A stretch of DNA of 64,000 bases from UBA11400 sp964550435 (lineage in GTDB: Bacteria > Bacteroidota > Rhodothermia > Balneolales > HLUCCA01), in NCBI GenBank assembly GCA_964550435.1, contig CAZJZI010000001.1:1-64000 (forward strand). The letters run 5' to 3'. How positions within the stretch are numbered: position 1 is the stretch's first letter; each line of letters starts with the position of its first letter. The notes below the pieces were generated by a model, which was not told the DNA's origin, did not search any database, and saw only the letters and a program-made list of their open reading frames with translations. Below, in pieces: positions 46,304 to 55,347 of the stretch. Both the position numbers and the translations under genes were made by a program.

Positions 46304-47182
46304 ATGGCAAATTTACGCGACATACGAGACCGGATAGCATCGGTTAAGAATACGCAACAGATTACCAAAGCCATGAAGATGGTTGCGGCTGCTCGTCTGA
46401 AGAAAGCACAAGAGCGTGTTGTTGCTACTCGACCTTACGCTGCTTCCATAGCATCTGTAATCGGCAAACTTGCTTCTGATGGGACATCTGAAAATCCATA
46501 TATGCGTACTACGGAGTCCAATGAGAACGTACTTCTGATCGTAGTTGGTTCTGATCGTGGATTATGCGGTGGTTTTAACAGTAACTTGTTTCGATATGTT
46601 GAAGATCAGATTCGTAACGAGTTTGAATCCCAGCAGAACAATGGTACACTTGAACTTGTGTGTATCGGTCGAAAAAGCTATGATCACTTCAGAAAAAGAG
46701 GTTATAAGGTCAGGCGTAGTCATGTTGGATTTTTCGACAAAATTCATTTTGATGCAGCAGCCTCAGTGATGAGAACTGCAACAAGCGAGTTCTTAAACAC
46801 TAAATTCGATTCTGTCTACCTTGCATACAATGAGTTTAAGTCAGTTATCTCGCAAAACAGAATAATGTCTCAGGTTTTGCCACTGAATGTCGATTCTTTG
46901 GCAAGTGGTGAAGTAGAGGACGTGGATTACATTTTTGAACCATCAACAGATGCGATTCTGGAAAGTATAATACCGCTTCATTTGAATACTCAAATGTGGA
47001 AAGCAGTATTGGAATCAAATGCTTCTGAGCAAGGTGCACGAATGGCTGCGATGGACAACGCTACTGAAAATGCGAACGAAATCATGCGCCAATTGAGATT
47101 AAAGTACAATCAGGCTCGTCAGGCTGCGATCACAACCGAAATTTCTGAGATAGTTTCTGGTGCTGAAGCCTTGTCAAACTGA
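46304..47182 (+). CDS. atpG: ATP synthase subunit gamma
   Basis: Central rotor shaft, 292 aa. The N-terminal helix (LRDIRDRIASVKNTQQITKAMKMVAAARLKKAQ), the SDRGLCGGFNSN core and the C-terminal ARMAAMDNATENANEIM helix are all canonical. It is the last atp gene of this cluster. A tRNA-Ser gene follows 29 nt after the stop, and a terminator after that, so the tRNA may be read through from the operon. Confidence 0.96.
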   Translation: MANLRDIRDRIASVKNTQQITKAMKMVAAARLKKAQERVVATRPYAASIASVIGKLASDGTSENPYMRTTESNENVLLIVVGSDRGLCGGFNSNLFRYVEDQIRNEFESQQNNGTLELVCIGRKSYDHFRKRGYKVRRSHVGFFDKIHFDAAASVMRTATSEFLNTKFDSVYLAYNEFKSVISQNRIMSQVLPLNVDSLASGEVEDVDYIFEPSTDAILESIIPLHLNTQMWKAVLESNASEQGARMAAMDNATENANEIMRQLRLKYNQARQAAITTEISEIVSGAEALSN

Positions 47183-47211
47183 TAAAAAAGTTTGTATATT
47201 ATAAATCTGCC

Positions 47212-47297
<86 letters not shown>

Positions 47298-47300
47298 AAA

Positions 47301-47329
47301 AAAGCTCCGAGCAACGGAGCTTTTTTTGT
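47301..47329 (+). terminator. Rho-independent terminator after tRNA-Ser
   Basis: Stem AAAGCTCCG (47301-47309) / CGGAGCTTT (47315-47323) with loop AGCAA and a T-rich tail. It can end transcripts from both the atp operon and the tRNA gene. Confidence 0.9.
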
Positions 47330-47397
47330 TTTACAGCAATCTCATCGGATTAAAAGCGTTAGATTGTCTGTAAATACTCATAAAATTATCTCGGCTT

Positions 47398-48789
47398 ATG
47401 CCAAAATTGATTCGATCACTGTTGATAATTGTAGTACTGGCATGCTCAGTTGTCAGCGACGCCTTTGCTCAATCTGATACGATCAGGGTATCTCTTATCG
47501 AGTTTCTGGATCTTGCCAAATCTCAATCAACATTTTTGAACACCCGTGAGACGGAGGTCGATCTCTCGATTAACCGGGTGAACCAGGCACGAGCGCAACG
47601 CATTTTACCCAGAATTGAACTCAATACCGCTCATGGACTAGTACCGGCTGTGACCAGTAATGACCCAAACCTCCCGCGAGGACAATATTACCTGGATCCA
47701 AATCTCAAGAACGACTGGTACAATTGGGGAATATTTACGCGAGCTGAAATTACATCCCTTCAACCTATTTATACATGGGGAGCCATAGATAATGCCATTA
47801 GCGCTGCCAGGCAGGGAGTTATTGCTGCTGAAGCTGGTTTCGAAGTACAAACCTCTGCTTACGAAGAACGGCTTACAGAGTTATATTATTCCAGGCTTTT
47901 AGCAATGGAATTGGACAGACTCGTTTCTGATGCTCTAAACCAACTAGAAGACGCCGAAGAAAAACTCAGTGAAATGATCGAAGAGGGAGATCCCGAACTA
48001 GAAGAGTCGGATGTATTTGAATTTAAAATATTCAAATACGAGTTCTTATCCCGGGTAGATGAAGTGAAACGAAATCTGGAGTTTGCTGAGGCAGCTTGGA
48101 ATATTGCACTCAATAATAGAGGACAAGAGATCAATTACTCACCTGAATCTCCATTTTTAGATCAGATAGACTATCAAATGATGGATGTGTTTTACTATGA
48201 GGAGCAAGCTCGTAGTCTGCGGCCAGAGTTGCGACAACTTCAAGCAGCATACAATGCGGCCAAATTTGGTTTACAGGCTAATAAAGCTGCAAATTATCCA
48301 TCCCTCTTCATGGGTTTATCAGCCTCGATTGCTTACACTCCAAATCGACCCAAACAGGATAATCCTTTCATTATCAACAGTACAAATTATGCTTCTGTTT
48401 CGTACGGATTTGGGTTCCGTCAGAATCTGAATTTCTTGACTAATCGCGTAAATATTGATCGTGCCGAGATACAACTCCGCCAGACACGTTACGCACGTGA
48501 GGCGGTAACGGACGGGGTTATTCTTGAAATCAGAGAGAAGTATCGTAACATGATGATGTCATTTTCGAAGCTTCAGAACACACGCGAAGCGTTTCAAATA
48601 AGTACGGAATGGCTGCGTTTAGAGCAGATAGACTATGATTTGGGCTTTGGGGATGTTAAAAAATTAATCGATGCCGTTCAAAAGAATCTCGAATTGGAGG
48701 CTGCTTTAAAGCAACGAATTTTTGATTTTAACGTTAATGTAATGAAGCTTAACCGCGCTGCGGGCTTACCCACTATTGAATCGAATTAA
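47398..48789 (+). CDS. TolC-family outer-membrane efflux protein
   Basis: The 463-residue protein has a signal peptide (IIVVLACSVVSDAFAQ) and long helices with the TolC/OEP pattern: EVDLSINRVNQARAQRILPRIELNTAHG and ANYPSLFMGLSASIAYTP, then REAVTDGVILEIREKYRN. It forms the trimeric outer-membrane channel of tripartite exporters. It lies 5 nt upstream of an MlaC-like gene. No periplasmic adaptor (MFP) gene is adjacent. The partner transporter may be the MMPL/RND protein at 50.7 kb, which is inference. Confidence 0.88.
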   Translation: MPKLIRSLLIIVVLACSVVSDAFAQSDTIRVSLIEFLDLAKSQSTFLNTRETEVDLSINRVNQARAQRILPRIELNTAHGLVPAVTSNDPNLPRGQYYLDPNLKNDWYNWGIFTRAEITSLQPIYTWGAIDNAISAARQGVIAAEAGFEVQTSAYEERLTELYYSRLLAMELDRLVSDALNQLEDAEEKLSEMIEEGDPELEESDVFEFKIFKYEFLSRVDEVKRNLEFAEAAWNIALNNRGQEINYSPESPFLDQIDYQMMDVFYYEEQARSLRPELRQLQAAYNAAKFGLQANKAANYPSLFMGLSASIAYTPNRPKQDNPFIINSTNYASVSYGFGFRQNLNFLTNRVNIDRAEIQLRQTRYAREAVTDGVILEIREKYRNMMMSFSKLQNTREAFQISTEWLRLEQIDYDLGFGDVKKLIDAVQKNLELEAALKQRIFDFNVNVMKLNRAAGLPTIESN

Positions 48790-48794
48790 CGAAC

Positions 48795-49376
48795 ATGAAA
48801 AGACTTATTCTATCACTAATATTGTCAATATTTGCTTATTCTAGCGTTGTTCTGGCGCAGGGATCTACCGAGATTCAGAGGTTAATGGATCTACGAGATA
48901 AGCAGATCAAAGAGCTTGTTGGCCCTGAAGGTACTGCACATACTGATGCTCAGAGAGAAAAACTGAAAGATATCATTAACGGTATCATAGATTATGATGC
49001 CATGGCAAAAATTGCTCTTCAGGAAACCTACAACACAATTACTGAAGCTCAACGAACAGAGTTTGTAGAATTGTTTAGTGCTATTATCCGTAATCAATCG
49101 CTAAATAAACTAGATATCTACCGTGCTCAAGTGGCCTACAATGATATCAAGGTCGAAGGTAGCAAAGCTACCGTGGTTACAACAGCCACCTTGGATAATG
49201 TTCGTACTCCAGTGAGTTACGAAATGGAGAAAAGAGGATCCAATTGGTTTATCACCGATATGGCCATCGACAATGTATCTACAGCAGAATCATATAGACG
49301 ATCATTTCAAAATGTAATCCGTCGTAGAGGTTTTGATGCCTTGATGGAAACTGTTCGAAAAAGAGCAAACAGTTAA
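48795..49376 (+). CDS. MlaC/Ttg2D/HpnM-like periplasmic lipid-binding protein
   Basis: The 193-residue protein has a signal peptide (LSLILSIFAYSSVVLAQ). The MlaC fold is shown by IIDYDAMAKIALQETYNTITEAQRTEFVELFSAI and NWFITDMAIDNVSTAESYRRSF. MlaC family members shuttle phospholipids across the periplasm; the HpnM branch is linked to hopanoid transport with RND protein HpnN. It is coupled with the TolC-like gene (5-nt gap), and the MMPL-type RND gene is 1.3 kb downstream. Hopanoid involvement is a suggestion only: no hopanoid synthesis gene is present. Confidence 0.85.
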   Translation: MKRLILSLILSIFAYSSVVLAQGSTEIQRLMDLRDKQIKELVGPEGTAHTDAQREKLKDIINGIIDYDAMAKIALQETYNTITEAQRTEFVELFSAIIRNQSLNKLDIYRAQVAYNDIKVEGSKATVVTTATLDNVRTPVSYEMEKRGSNWFITDMAIDNVSTAESYRRSFQNVIRRRGFDALMETVRKRANS

Positions 49377-49431
49377 TATCATATTTTAGCTTTTTAAGCT
49401 ATATCTTATTTGAAATCAACTTTATTCGTTC

Positions 49432-50448
49432 ATGCTCAGAGCAATACCTAAGAAAGTCTACGGCAAAGAAGGGTACATCTATCCAGTTTATGGGGATTTC
49501 AAATACCTTAAACATGCCATCGCATCAGTTGTATCTCTGAGAAGACATGACACCGAGCGACCGGTTGCTATCGTTTGTGAGACTAAACACCGAGAACTGT
49601 TGGAAAAGCTTGGCCTGGACGACTTGTTTGATGTCATTTTTCCTATTAGTCCAGATCATTGCTCTATCGTTGGATTTAAGCATAACTTTTTTGAGTACAT
49701 GCTTTTTGAGCGATCTATATTCCTGGATTGTGACATGATTTGGTGTAAAAATCCTGATTCACTCTGGACATCACTCTCAGCATATAATTTCACAATAACT
49801 GGTCAACTTACTGCGGATTCATTTTTTGGCGGTCCCAAAAGTTTTGCAGTACTTCGTGATTTATTCCTTCGCAGACGAGCCAGAACATTAAAACGATTCG
49901 GTTTGACTTATTTGAGCAGGGTACAATCCGGTGTAATTTTCACTCAAGATTATGAAACATCTGCAAAAGTATGCCGACTTGCCTCCGAAATGTTAGATCG
50001 CAAGGCCGAGACGCACTTTCAAAGTCGTACTAAAGAGCAGGGCAGAACGGAAGAGTCTTGCGAATGGAGTCTTGCTATGGCAATGTCTAAACTCAATATC
50101 CCCGTTTATCCCTGGCTAATGGGACATGAGAGCCCTCAGCTTGATTTTATCAAAGATTTAACTCAATATGATGCCGATTTTGAGTATGTATCATGTAAGT
50201 ACTACACAGTTTCATTTACATACTCACTAAGGGGAATCCAGAGTGTATTTCTGAGAAACTTTTTCATTAGATTTTTGTCCATTTTTCCAGGTAGAACAGA
50301 TTATCTGATGGCAACACCATACATACTTCACTTTGGATGGTTACACCAGAAACAACCGTTCTTTGAGTTTACCGAAAGAGTTTGGAATCGTCTTAGAAAA
50401 GAAAGAGGGATTCAGCAATCACAGTTTGACCTGTCACGTTCTGTCTAA
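49432..50448 (+). CDS. GT-A fold glycosyltransferase-like protein
   Basis: The 338-residue protein has a DxD motif in FLDCDMIWCKNPDSLW (about residues 97-112). The N-terminal VYGDFKYLKHAIASVVSLRRHD and IVCETKHRELLEKLG resemble GT8/glycogenin-like nucleotide-diphospho-sugar transferases. The C-terminus TPYILHFGWLHQKQPFFEF has a His-rich closing segment. The name is by fold only; donor and acceptor are unknown. No signal peptide. It sits between the MlaC-like gene (55 nt upstream) and the RND gene, with a 265-nt spacer downstream. Confidence 0.7.
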   Translation: MLRAIPKKVYGKEGYIYPVYGDFKYLKHAIASVVSLRRHDTERPVAIVCETKHRELLEKLGLDDLFDVIFPISPDHCSIVGFKHNFFEYMLFERSIFLDCDMIWCKNPDSLWTSLSAYNFTITGQLTADSFFGGPKSFAVLRDLFLRRRARTLKRFGLTYLSRVQSGVIFTQDYETSAKVCRLASEMLDRKAETHFQSRTKEQGRTEESCEWSLAMAMSKLNIPVYPWLMGHESPQLDFIKDLTQYDADFEYVSCKYYTVSFTYSLRGIQSVFLRNFFIRFLSIFPGRTDYLMATPYILHFGWLHQKQPFFEFTERVWNRLRKERGIQQSQFDLSRSV

Positions 50449-50713
50449 TTTGCTCTTAACAGTCTCAGCGGCATCACCTTAGCTCAGATAATTGTTATTG
50501 TAATTCACTAAATTAGTTATATCATTTTTTAACTTTAATAAACGAATTTCATTATTTATTCGTTAAACAGTTGTTTAACTTTAGAGTGATTTATCATCTT
50601 AATGTCCAATTGATCACTGAAGTTGCCGTAAATAAATAATTAATTATCGCTACCTTGATAGAATATTTGTTCTGATCGGTAAATTTTACTTGCCAAGTGC
50701 TACCCCCTAATAC
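50449..50713. promoter_or_regulatory. Repeat-rich upstream region of the RND transporter
   Basis: A very AT-rich spacer of 265 nt without coding content. Perfect inverted repeat GTTAAACA-GT-TGTTTAAC at 50562-50579; a 10-nt direct repeat TTTAACTTTA at 50528-50537 and 50574-50583; and an inverted pair AACGAAT / ATTCGTT at about 50541-50564. These overlap one another, as operators for a dimeric repressor or an A-rich phase-bent site might. No identifiable cognate regulator is adjacent. Confidence 0.5.
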
Positions 50714-53236
50714 ATGAAGTACATTCTCGATTTATTAAGGCCTCTGATCGAACTGAACTATCGTCGACCGGTCTCGGTATTACTTGTTGCAATTGCCTTG
50801 TCGGTTTGGGGTGCGTCCTTAGCTGTTAATCTTAAAATCGACACCGATATTGCAAATTTGCTTCCACCGGATAATCCACATGTAGTAGCTCTGGATAGAC
50901 TTCGTGACACAATTGGTGGGGAAACCGAGATGGATGTAGCAATAGGCTCACCAGATTTTCAAAAGAACCTCGAATTTGCTAATGAACTCATTGAACGAAG
51001 TCTCGAACTTATTGATCCAAGAACCGGAAATCTGTACTTCAATCGTGTAGAATTTCGAAAAGATACTGATATACTCAGAGATTATGCTCTTTACCTGGCT
51101 ACAGACGATGAAATTGATGAGCTTCTCTGGTACCTTGAAGATGAAATTGAAAACGCCAAAATTGAGGCGAATCCATTTTTTGTTGACTTCGGATTTGAAG
51201 ACGATGAAATGGAAGAGTCAACTAACATTGACCGGTTCAAAGAAGTGTATGATGAACTGATCCCTTCCGAGTATCCCGTTAATGCCGACTCTACTGTACT
51301 AAGCATAAAATTCTATCCAAGTGGATCAAAAAGTAATCTTTCATTCCTACGAAGAATGTTTGACGATTATGGAAAACTAATTGAGGAAGTAAATCCGACT
51401 GCTTACCACCCTGATATGAAAGTTTTGTATGGTGGTCGACTGAAGCGCCATCTGACCGAGATTGAGTCCATTACAAATGACGTTTTTAGTAGTTTTTCAA
51501 CTGGGGTATCCAGTGTGTTGCTCTTGGTTATGTTTTACTTCTTTTTCAAGAAATACATCAACTATAAACGTGGTAAAGCCATCGAGAGAACTCACACACT
51601 GTGGAGTCATATCATAAGGATGCCCGTTTCCATTATAGTGATTGGAATACCTCTCATTCTTAGTCTAACTTACACATTCGGTATTACATACCTTGTTTTT
51701 GGAACACTGAATACGATGACCTCAGTCTTATTTGTAATTTTATTTGGGCTGGGAATAGATTACGGAATACATTTTTATGCAAGGTATCTGGAACGCAGAT
51801 CTGCAGGTGAAGATGTACTAAAGGCTTTGTTGTTTACCTATGATTCAACCGGATCTGCAATTCTCACCAGTGCAGTAACGACGGCAGTAGCATTGTTTGT
51901 GCTCGTATTTGCAGATTTTAGAGGATTCTCGGAGTTTGGATTTATATCCAGTCTTGGGATCATGTTGGCGTTCTTGTGCATGATTTACGTATTGCCTTCA
52001 ATCATTACCATTTTTGAGCGGTTTGGATTCATTCTTGTGAATCGAAACTCAATTGCTGAAGACCATGTAGAACCCGAACATCGATACCCCTTTTCCCGAG
52101 CCTGGGTTGTAACTGGGTTTGCAGTAATCGTATTAGTTATTGTATTTAATAACTACCTATCGTTTGAGTATGATTTTGGGAAATTAGAACCTGAATTTGA
52201 GGAATTCGAAGCTTTCCGAGATTTTGTTGGAAATACGAATTCCGTATCAAGACGTAACCCTGCTTACATTATCGCCGACGACAATGACCAGGTTCGGTAC
52301 ATTGTTGACGAGATCAGAGCCCGTAAAGAGTTTCTAGGAGAAAAATCTACAATCCTGGATGTTGAAGCTCTACAAGAGCGATTCCCACAGAATCCTGCTG
52401 AAGAACAAGAAAAACTCAGAAGGATTGAGGAAGTACGAGAACTACTTCAGGATCCTTTTATCCGAAATCAGCAAAGCGGGGACTTAGATCGCCTTCGAAG
52501 AGCATCTCGCGCAACCCGACCACTGGACTTAAATGATCTGCCGGACTTTATCCGAGACAGATATCTCACAAAAGATGGAGAAGTTGGTAGGTTTGTGACT
52601 ATATATCCGGCAGTTGGGTTGTCTGATGGTCGAAATTCAATCGCATTTAAAAATGAAATCGCTTCTGTTGAAACTCCAGATGGGAATCAATTTTATGCAG
52701 CAAGTACTTCCATTGCAGCTGCTGAAATGCTGGAATTGATGCAGACTGAAAGTCCATACATGGTAACAGCTACTTTTGTGATGATTTTTATTTTGGTTAA
52801 CCTTGCTTTTCGATCGTTGAGATGGTCAATTATATCCATGATTCCATTGTTAGTAGGACTTGGCTGGACGTTTGGACTCATGATATTGTTTGACATCAAT
52901 TTTAATTTCTACAATCTTGTCGTTTTACCAGCGATACTCGGTATTGGCAACGATAATGGGGTTCATTTAGCGGCTCGATATCTTGAAGAAGGTCGAAATA
53001 GCATGTGGAGTGTGCTTAAAAGCACAGGACAACATATTTCGATAGGTTCACTCACAACTATGTTGGGATTTGCGGGGCTGTTGTTTACATCACATCCCGG
53101 ACTCTATTCTATCGGATTACTTGCCGTTACCGGTATCGGAATGACCTTATTTTCAGCATTAACTTTTTTGCCAGCTCTTATCCAATGGCTTGAAGATCGA
53201 AATTGGATCAAATTCTACGACCAACCCATACGCTAG
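50714..53236 (+). CDS. MMPL/RND-family transporter (HpnN-like)
   Basis: The 840-residue protein has two MMPL halves. Each has a helix, a large periplasmic domain and five further helices. The N-terminus is RPVSVLLVAIALSVWGASLAV plus KIDTDIANLLPPDNP, as in eukaryotic-type RND/HpnN and Patched-like proteins. The proton-relay Asp/Asn helices are FGLGIDYGIHFYARYLER and GIGNDNGVHLAARYLEEG. HpnN moves hopanoids or other lipids to the outer membrane. An MlaC-like gene and a TolC-like gene lie just upstream, so lipid export or efflux is likely. It is followed by recO 65 nt later. Confidence 0.87.
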   Translation: MKYILDLLRPLIELNYRRPVSVLLVAIALSVWGASLAVNLKIDTDIANLLPPDNPHVVALDRLRDTIGGETEMDVAIGSPDFQKNLEFANELIERSLELIDPRTGNLYFNRVEFRKDTDILRDYALYLATDDEIDELLWYLEDEIENAKIEANPFFVDFGFEDDEMEESTNIDRFKEVYDELIPSEYPVNADSTVLSIKFYPSGSKSNLSFLRRMFDDYGKLIEEVNPTAYHPDMKVLYGGRLKRHLTEIESITNDVFSSFSTGVSSVLLLVMFYFFFKKYINYKRGKAIERTHTLWSHIIRMPVSIIVIGIPLILSLTYTFGITYLVFGTLNTMTSVLFVILFGLGIDYGIHFYARYLERRSAGEDVLKALLFTYDSTGSAILTSAVTTAVALFVLVFADFRGFSEFGFISSLGIMLAFLCMIYVLPSIITIFERFGFILVNRNSIAEDHVEPEHRYPFSRAWVVTGFAVIVLVIVFNNYLSFEYDFGKLEPEFEEFEAFRDFVGNTNSVSRRNPAYIIADDNDQVRYIVDEIRARKEFLGEKSTILDVEALQERFPQNPAEEQEKLRRIEEVRELLQDPFIRNQQSGDLDRLRRASRATRPLDLNDLPDFIRDRYLTKDGEVGRFVTIYPAVGLSDGRNSIAFKNEIASVETPDGNQFYAASTSIAAAEMLELMQTESPYMVTATFVMIFILVNLAFRSLRWSIISMIPLLVGLGWTFGLMILFDINFNFYNLVVLPAILGIGNDNGVHLAARYLEEGRNSMWSVLKSTGQHISIGSLTTMLGFAGLLFTSHPGLYSIGLLAVTGIGMTLFSALTFLPALIQWLEDRNWIKFYDQPIR

Positions 53237-53301
53237 AAATAATGACTCTTACTCTCATAGCCTCTAGTGTTTGACCAATATTAACTCATTTATACTTGAT
53301 T

Positions 53302-54042
53302 ATGATTCTTAGTTCACCGGCTCTGGTCTTAAGAACGGTTGATTTTAAAGAATCAAGTAAAATTGTAACCTTGTTAACTCCTGACCATGGAAAGTTTGGA
53401 GTTATGGTGCGAGGGGCCAGAAAGCCCAAAAGCAAGTTTGCCGGATATTTTGAAACTGGTAATATGCTCGATGTTGTTGTGTATATGAAGAACAGCCGCA
53501 GTGTTCAGAATCTTACAGAAGTTTCGTTCAGACAGAGAAATTGGAAAATCAGATCCGAGTTCAGCAGGCTTGCAGTTCTTATGGCAACAATAGAGTTGAT
53601 TGATGGGATGGTACATGAGCAGGAGCCATCATCTGAACTGTTTACATTATCTGAGAAAATCATATCCTGGCTGAACGAAACTGAGGAGGACATGGCTAAC
53701 GTGTTCCCTTATATACAAGTACGCTTAGCTGATGTGAATGGAATAGGATTACAAGTTGAAAAAATCACCAATCAGGAAACACCCACCGATTATTTTCTGA
53801 ACATCGAAGACGGTATTCTCTCTCAAACTCCAGGTATCGGACTTGCCTTTAAACTGACAGATATGCAGAAAGATTATCTTGAAAAAACACTGCTTACAAA
53901 AAAAACCGAACAATTCAGGAACGGCATAAGCAAAAATGAAATTAAACTGCTTATAAGACATTTAGATGTTTATCTGAAACATCACATAGACGGATTACGT
54001 GATAGAAAATCAGACCAAATATTTGACCAGCTGTTACTTTAG
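53302..54042 (+). CDS. recO: DNA repair protein RecO
   Basis: Mediator in the RecFOR recombination pathway that loads RecA on SSB-coated DNA. The ATG at 53302 begins MILSSPALVLRTVDFKESSKIVTLLTPDHGKFG, the classic OB-fold start; a TTG 6 nt upstream is unlikely. It has 246 residues with a helical C-terminal half. No zinc-finger cysteines are present. The stop TAG (54040-54042) overlaps the ribosome-binding site of the HtrA gene. Confidence 0.9.
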   Translation: MILSSPALVLRTVDFKESSKIVTLLTPDHGKFGVMVRGARKPKSKFAGYFETGNMLDVVVYMKNSRSVQNLTEVSFRQRNWKIRSEFSRLAVLMATIELIDGMVHEQEPSSELFTLSEKIISWLNETEEDMANVFPYIQVRLADVNGIGLQVEKITNQETPTDYFLNIEDGILSQTPGIGLAFKLTDMQKDYLEKTLLTKKTEQFRNGISKNEIKLLIRHLDVYLKHHIDGLRDRKSDQIFDQLLL

Positions 54043-54054
54043 GAGATATTGATT

Positions 54055-55242
54055 ATGAAATTGCATCAAAAAATTCTGACCGGAATGTTGTTGGTCCTGA
54101 CTGGTATCATGATAGGTATGATTTCGATGGTTTATTTGTCAGGTTCTGGAAGGTCGGTTGGTTCTACTCAAGTTAATGTGACTGAAGTATCCCGTAATGT
54201 ATCCGCTCCTATGTCAGATGGTCTGATCGGTGAAGAGCGACCAGTTCTGAGTAATGTGGCTATGGAAGTGACTCCATCTGTAGTATACATCGAAACAACC
54301 GTCTCATTGGGTCGTCAACGAAGTGAAGGTACTGAGGACGACTCAATGTTCGACAGATTTTTTCAACGACGTCAGGGGACTTCTATTGGATCTGGTGTAC
54401 TCATAACCAAAGATGGATACATACTCACGAATAATCACGTCATTGCAGGAGCAGAATCCGGGTCCATACTAGTAGGACTCAATGATAAAAGAACATTCCC
54501 AGCAACTGTAATTGGAGCTGATCCTAACACAGATCTGGCAGTACTTAAAATCGATGGTGAGAATCTTCCAAACATCGTGATTGGAAACTCTGATAATCTA
54601 AGAGTAGGAGATTGGGTCGTTGCAATCGGAAATCCATTCAGGCTTAGATCAACTGTTACTGCTGGTATTGTAAGTGCACTTGGAAGAAACGTTGATATCA
54701 TAAATGAACAGATGAGAATTGAGAGCTTCATTCAGACCGATGCTGCAATAAACAGGGGAAATAGCGGGGGAGCTTTAATTAACGAACAAGGGGATCTGGT
54801 TGGAATTAATACTGCAATCGCAACAGAGAATGGAGCATATCAAGGGTATGGATTTGCGATACCAGTAAACATGGCTTACAAAATCGCTAAGGACATCATT
54901 GAGTTTGGGGAAGTTCAACGAGCATATTTAGGAGTATCGATTCTTGCGATAGTTCAAGAGCGTGCACGAGAACTTGGTCTGGATGAAATTAGAGGCGTAG
55001 AGATCATTAATCTGGTTCGAAATGGAGCTGCAGATACTGCTGGACTCAAAGTATCGGATGTAATCATGTCTGTAAACGGTGTTGATGTTAACGAAGCAAA
55101 TGAACTACAAGAGAAAATTGCTCTACATAGACCCGGTGAAGTGGTTAACCTCAAAATCTGGCGTTCCGGTCGCTATTTAGACATTTCCATGGAACTTGCT
55201 GGCCTAGATAATGACCAGATTCGTACCTGGCTGAGTCGATAA
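54055..55242 (+). CDS. HtrA/DegP-family serine protease, single PDZ domain
   Basis: Envelope protease/chaperone. The ATG at 54055 (395 aa) stands 9 nt after AGGAG at 54041-54045; a TTG at 54049 is less suitable. An N-terminal helix (ILTGMLLVLTGIMIGMISMVYL) anchors or exports it. The catalytic triad is His128 (LTNNHVIAG), Asp160 (NTDLAVLKI) and Ser237 (INRGNSGGALI). One PDZ domain follows (RAYLGVSILAIVQ to KIWRSGRYLDI), making it DegS/DegQ-like; DegP has two PDZ domains. It is co-transcribed with recO. Confidence 0.94.
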   Translation: MKLHQKILTGMLLVLTGIMIGMISMVYLSGSGRSVGSTQVNVTEVSRNVSAPMSDGLIGEERPVLSNVAMEVTPSVVYIETTVSLGRQRSEGTEDDSMFDRFFQRRQGTSIGSGVLITKDGYILTNNHVIAGAESGSILVGLNDKRTFPATVIGADPNTDLAVLKIDGENLPNIVIGNSDNLRVGDWVVAIGNPFRLRSTVTAGIVSALGRNVDIINEQMRIESFIQTDAAINRGNSGGALINEQGDLVGINTAIATENGAYQGYGFAIPVNMAYKIAKDIIEFGEVQRAYLGVSILAIVQERARELGLDEIRGVEIINLVRNGAADTAGLKVSDVIMSVNGVDVNEANELQEKIALHRPGEVVNLKIWRSGRYLDISMELAGLDNDQIRTWLSR

Positions 55243-55285
55243 TATATATTAAGCTTATTTTCAGGGAACTTGGTGAACAAATTAG

Positions 55286-55297
55286 TTGTTTAAACAA
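55286..55297. promoter_or_regulatory. Perfect palindrome TTGTTTAAACAA upstream of the VOC gene
   Basis: A 12-bp perfect palindrome in the 105-nt spacer between the HtrA gene and the VOC-dioxygenase gene, about 51 nt before the start codon. It shares the TGTTTAA core with the inverted repeat at 50562-50579. A candidate operator; chance in AT-rich DNA is not excluded. Confidence 0.4.
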
Positions 55298-55347
55298 ATA
55301 AATTATCGTAAACTTGTAACGAGAATAAAACAATTACAGGAGAATTT

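Noticed and set aside
49432..50448. Assignment of the GT-A protein to a specific family such as glycogenin
   Set aside because: Only the DCD-type metal motif and general fold are clear; the rest does not let me name a family or substrate.
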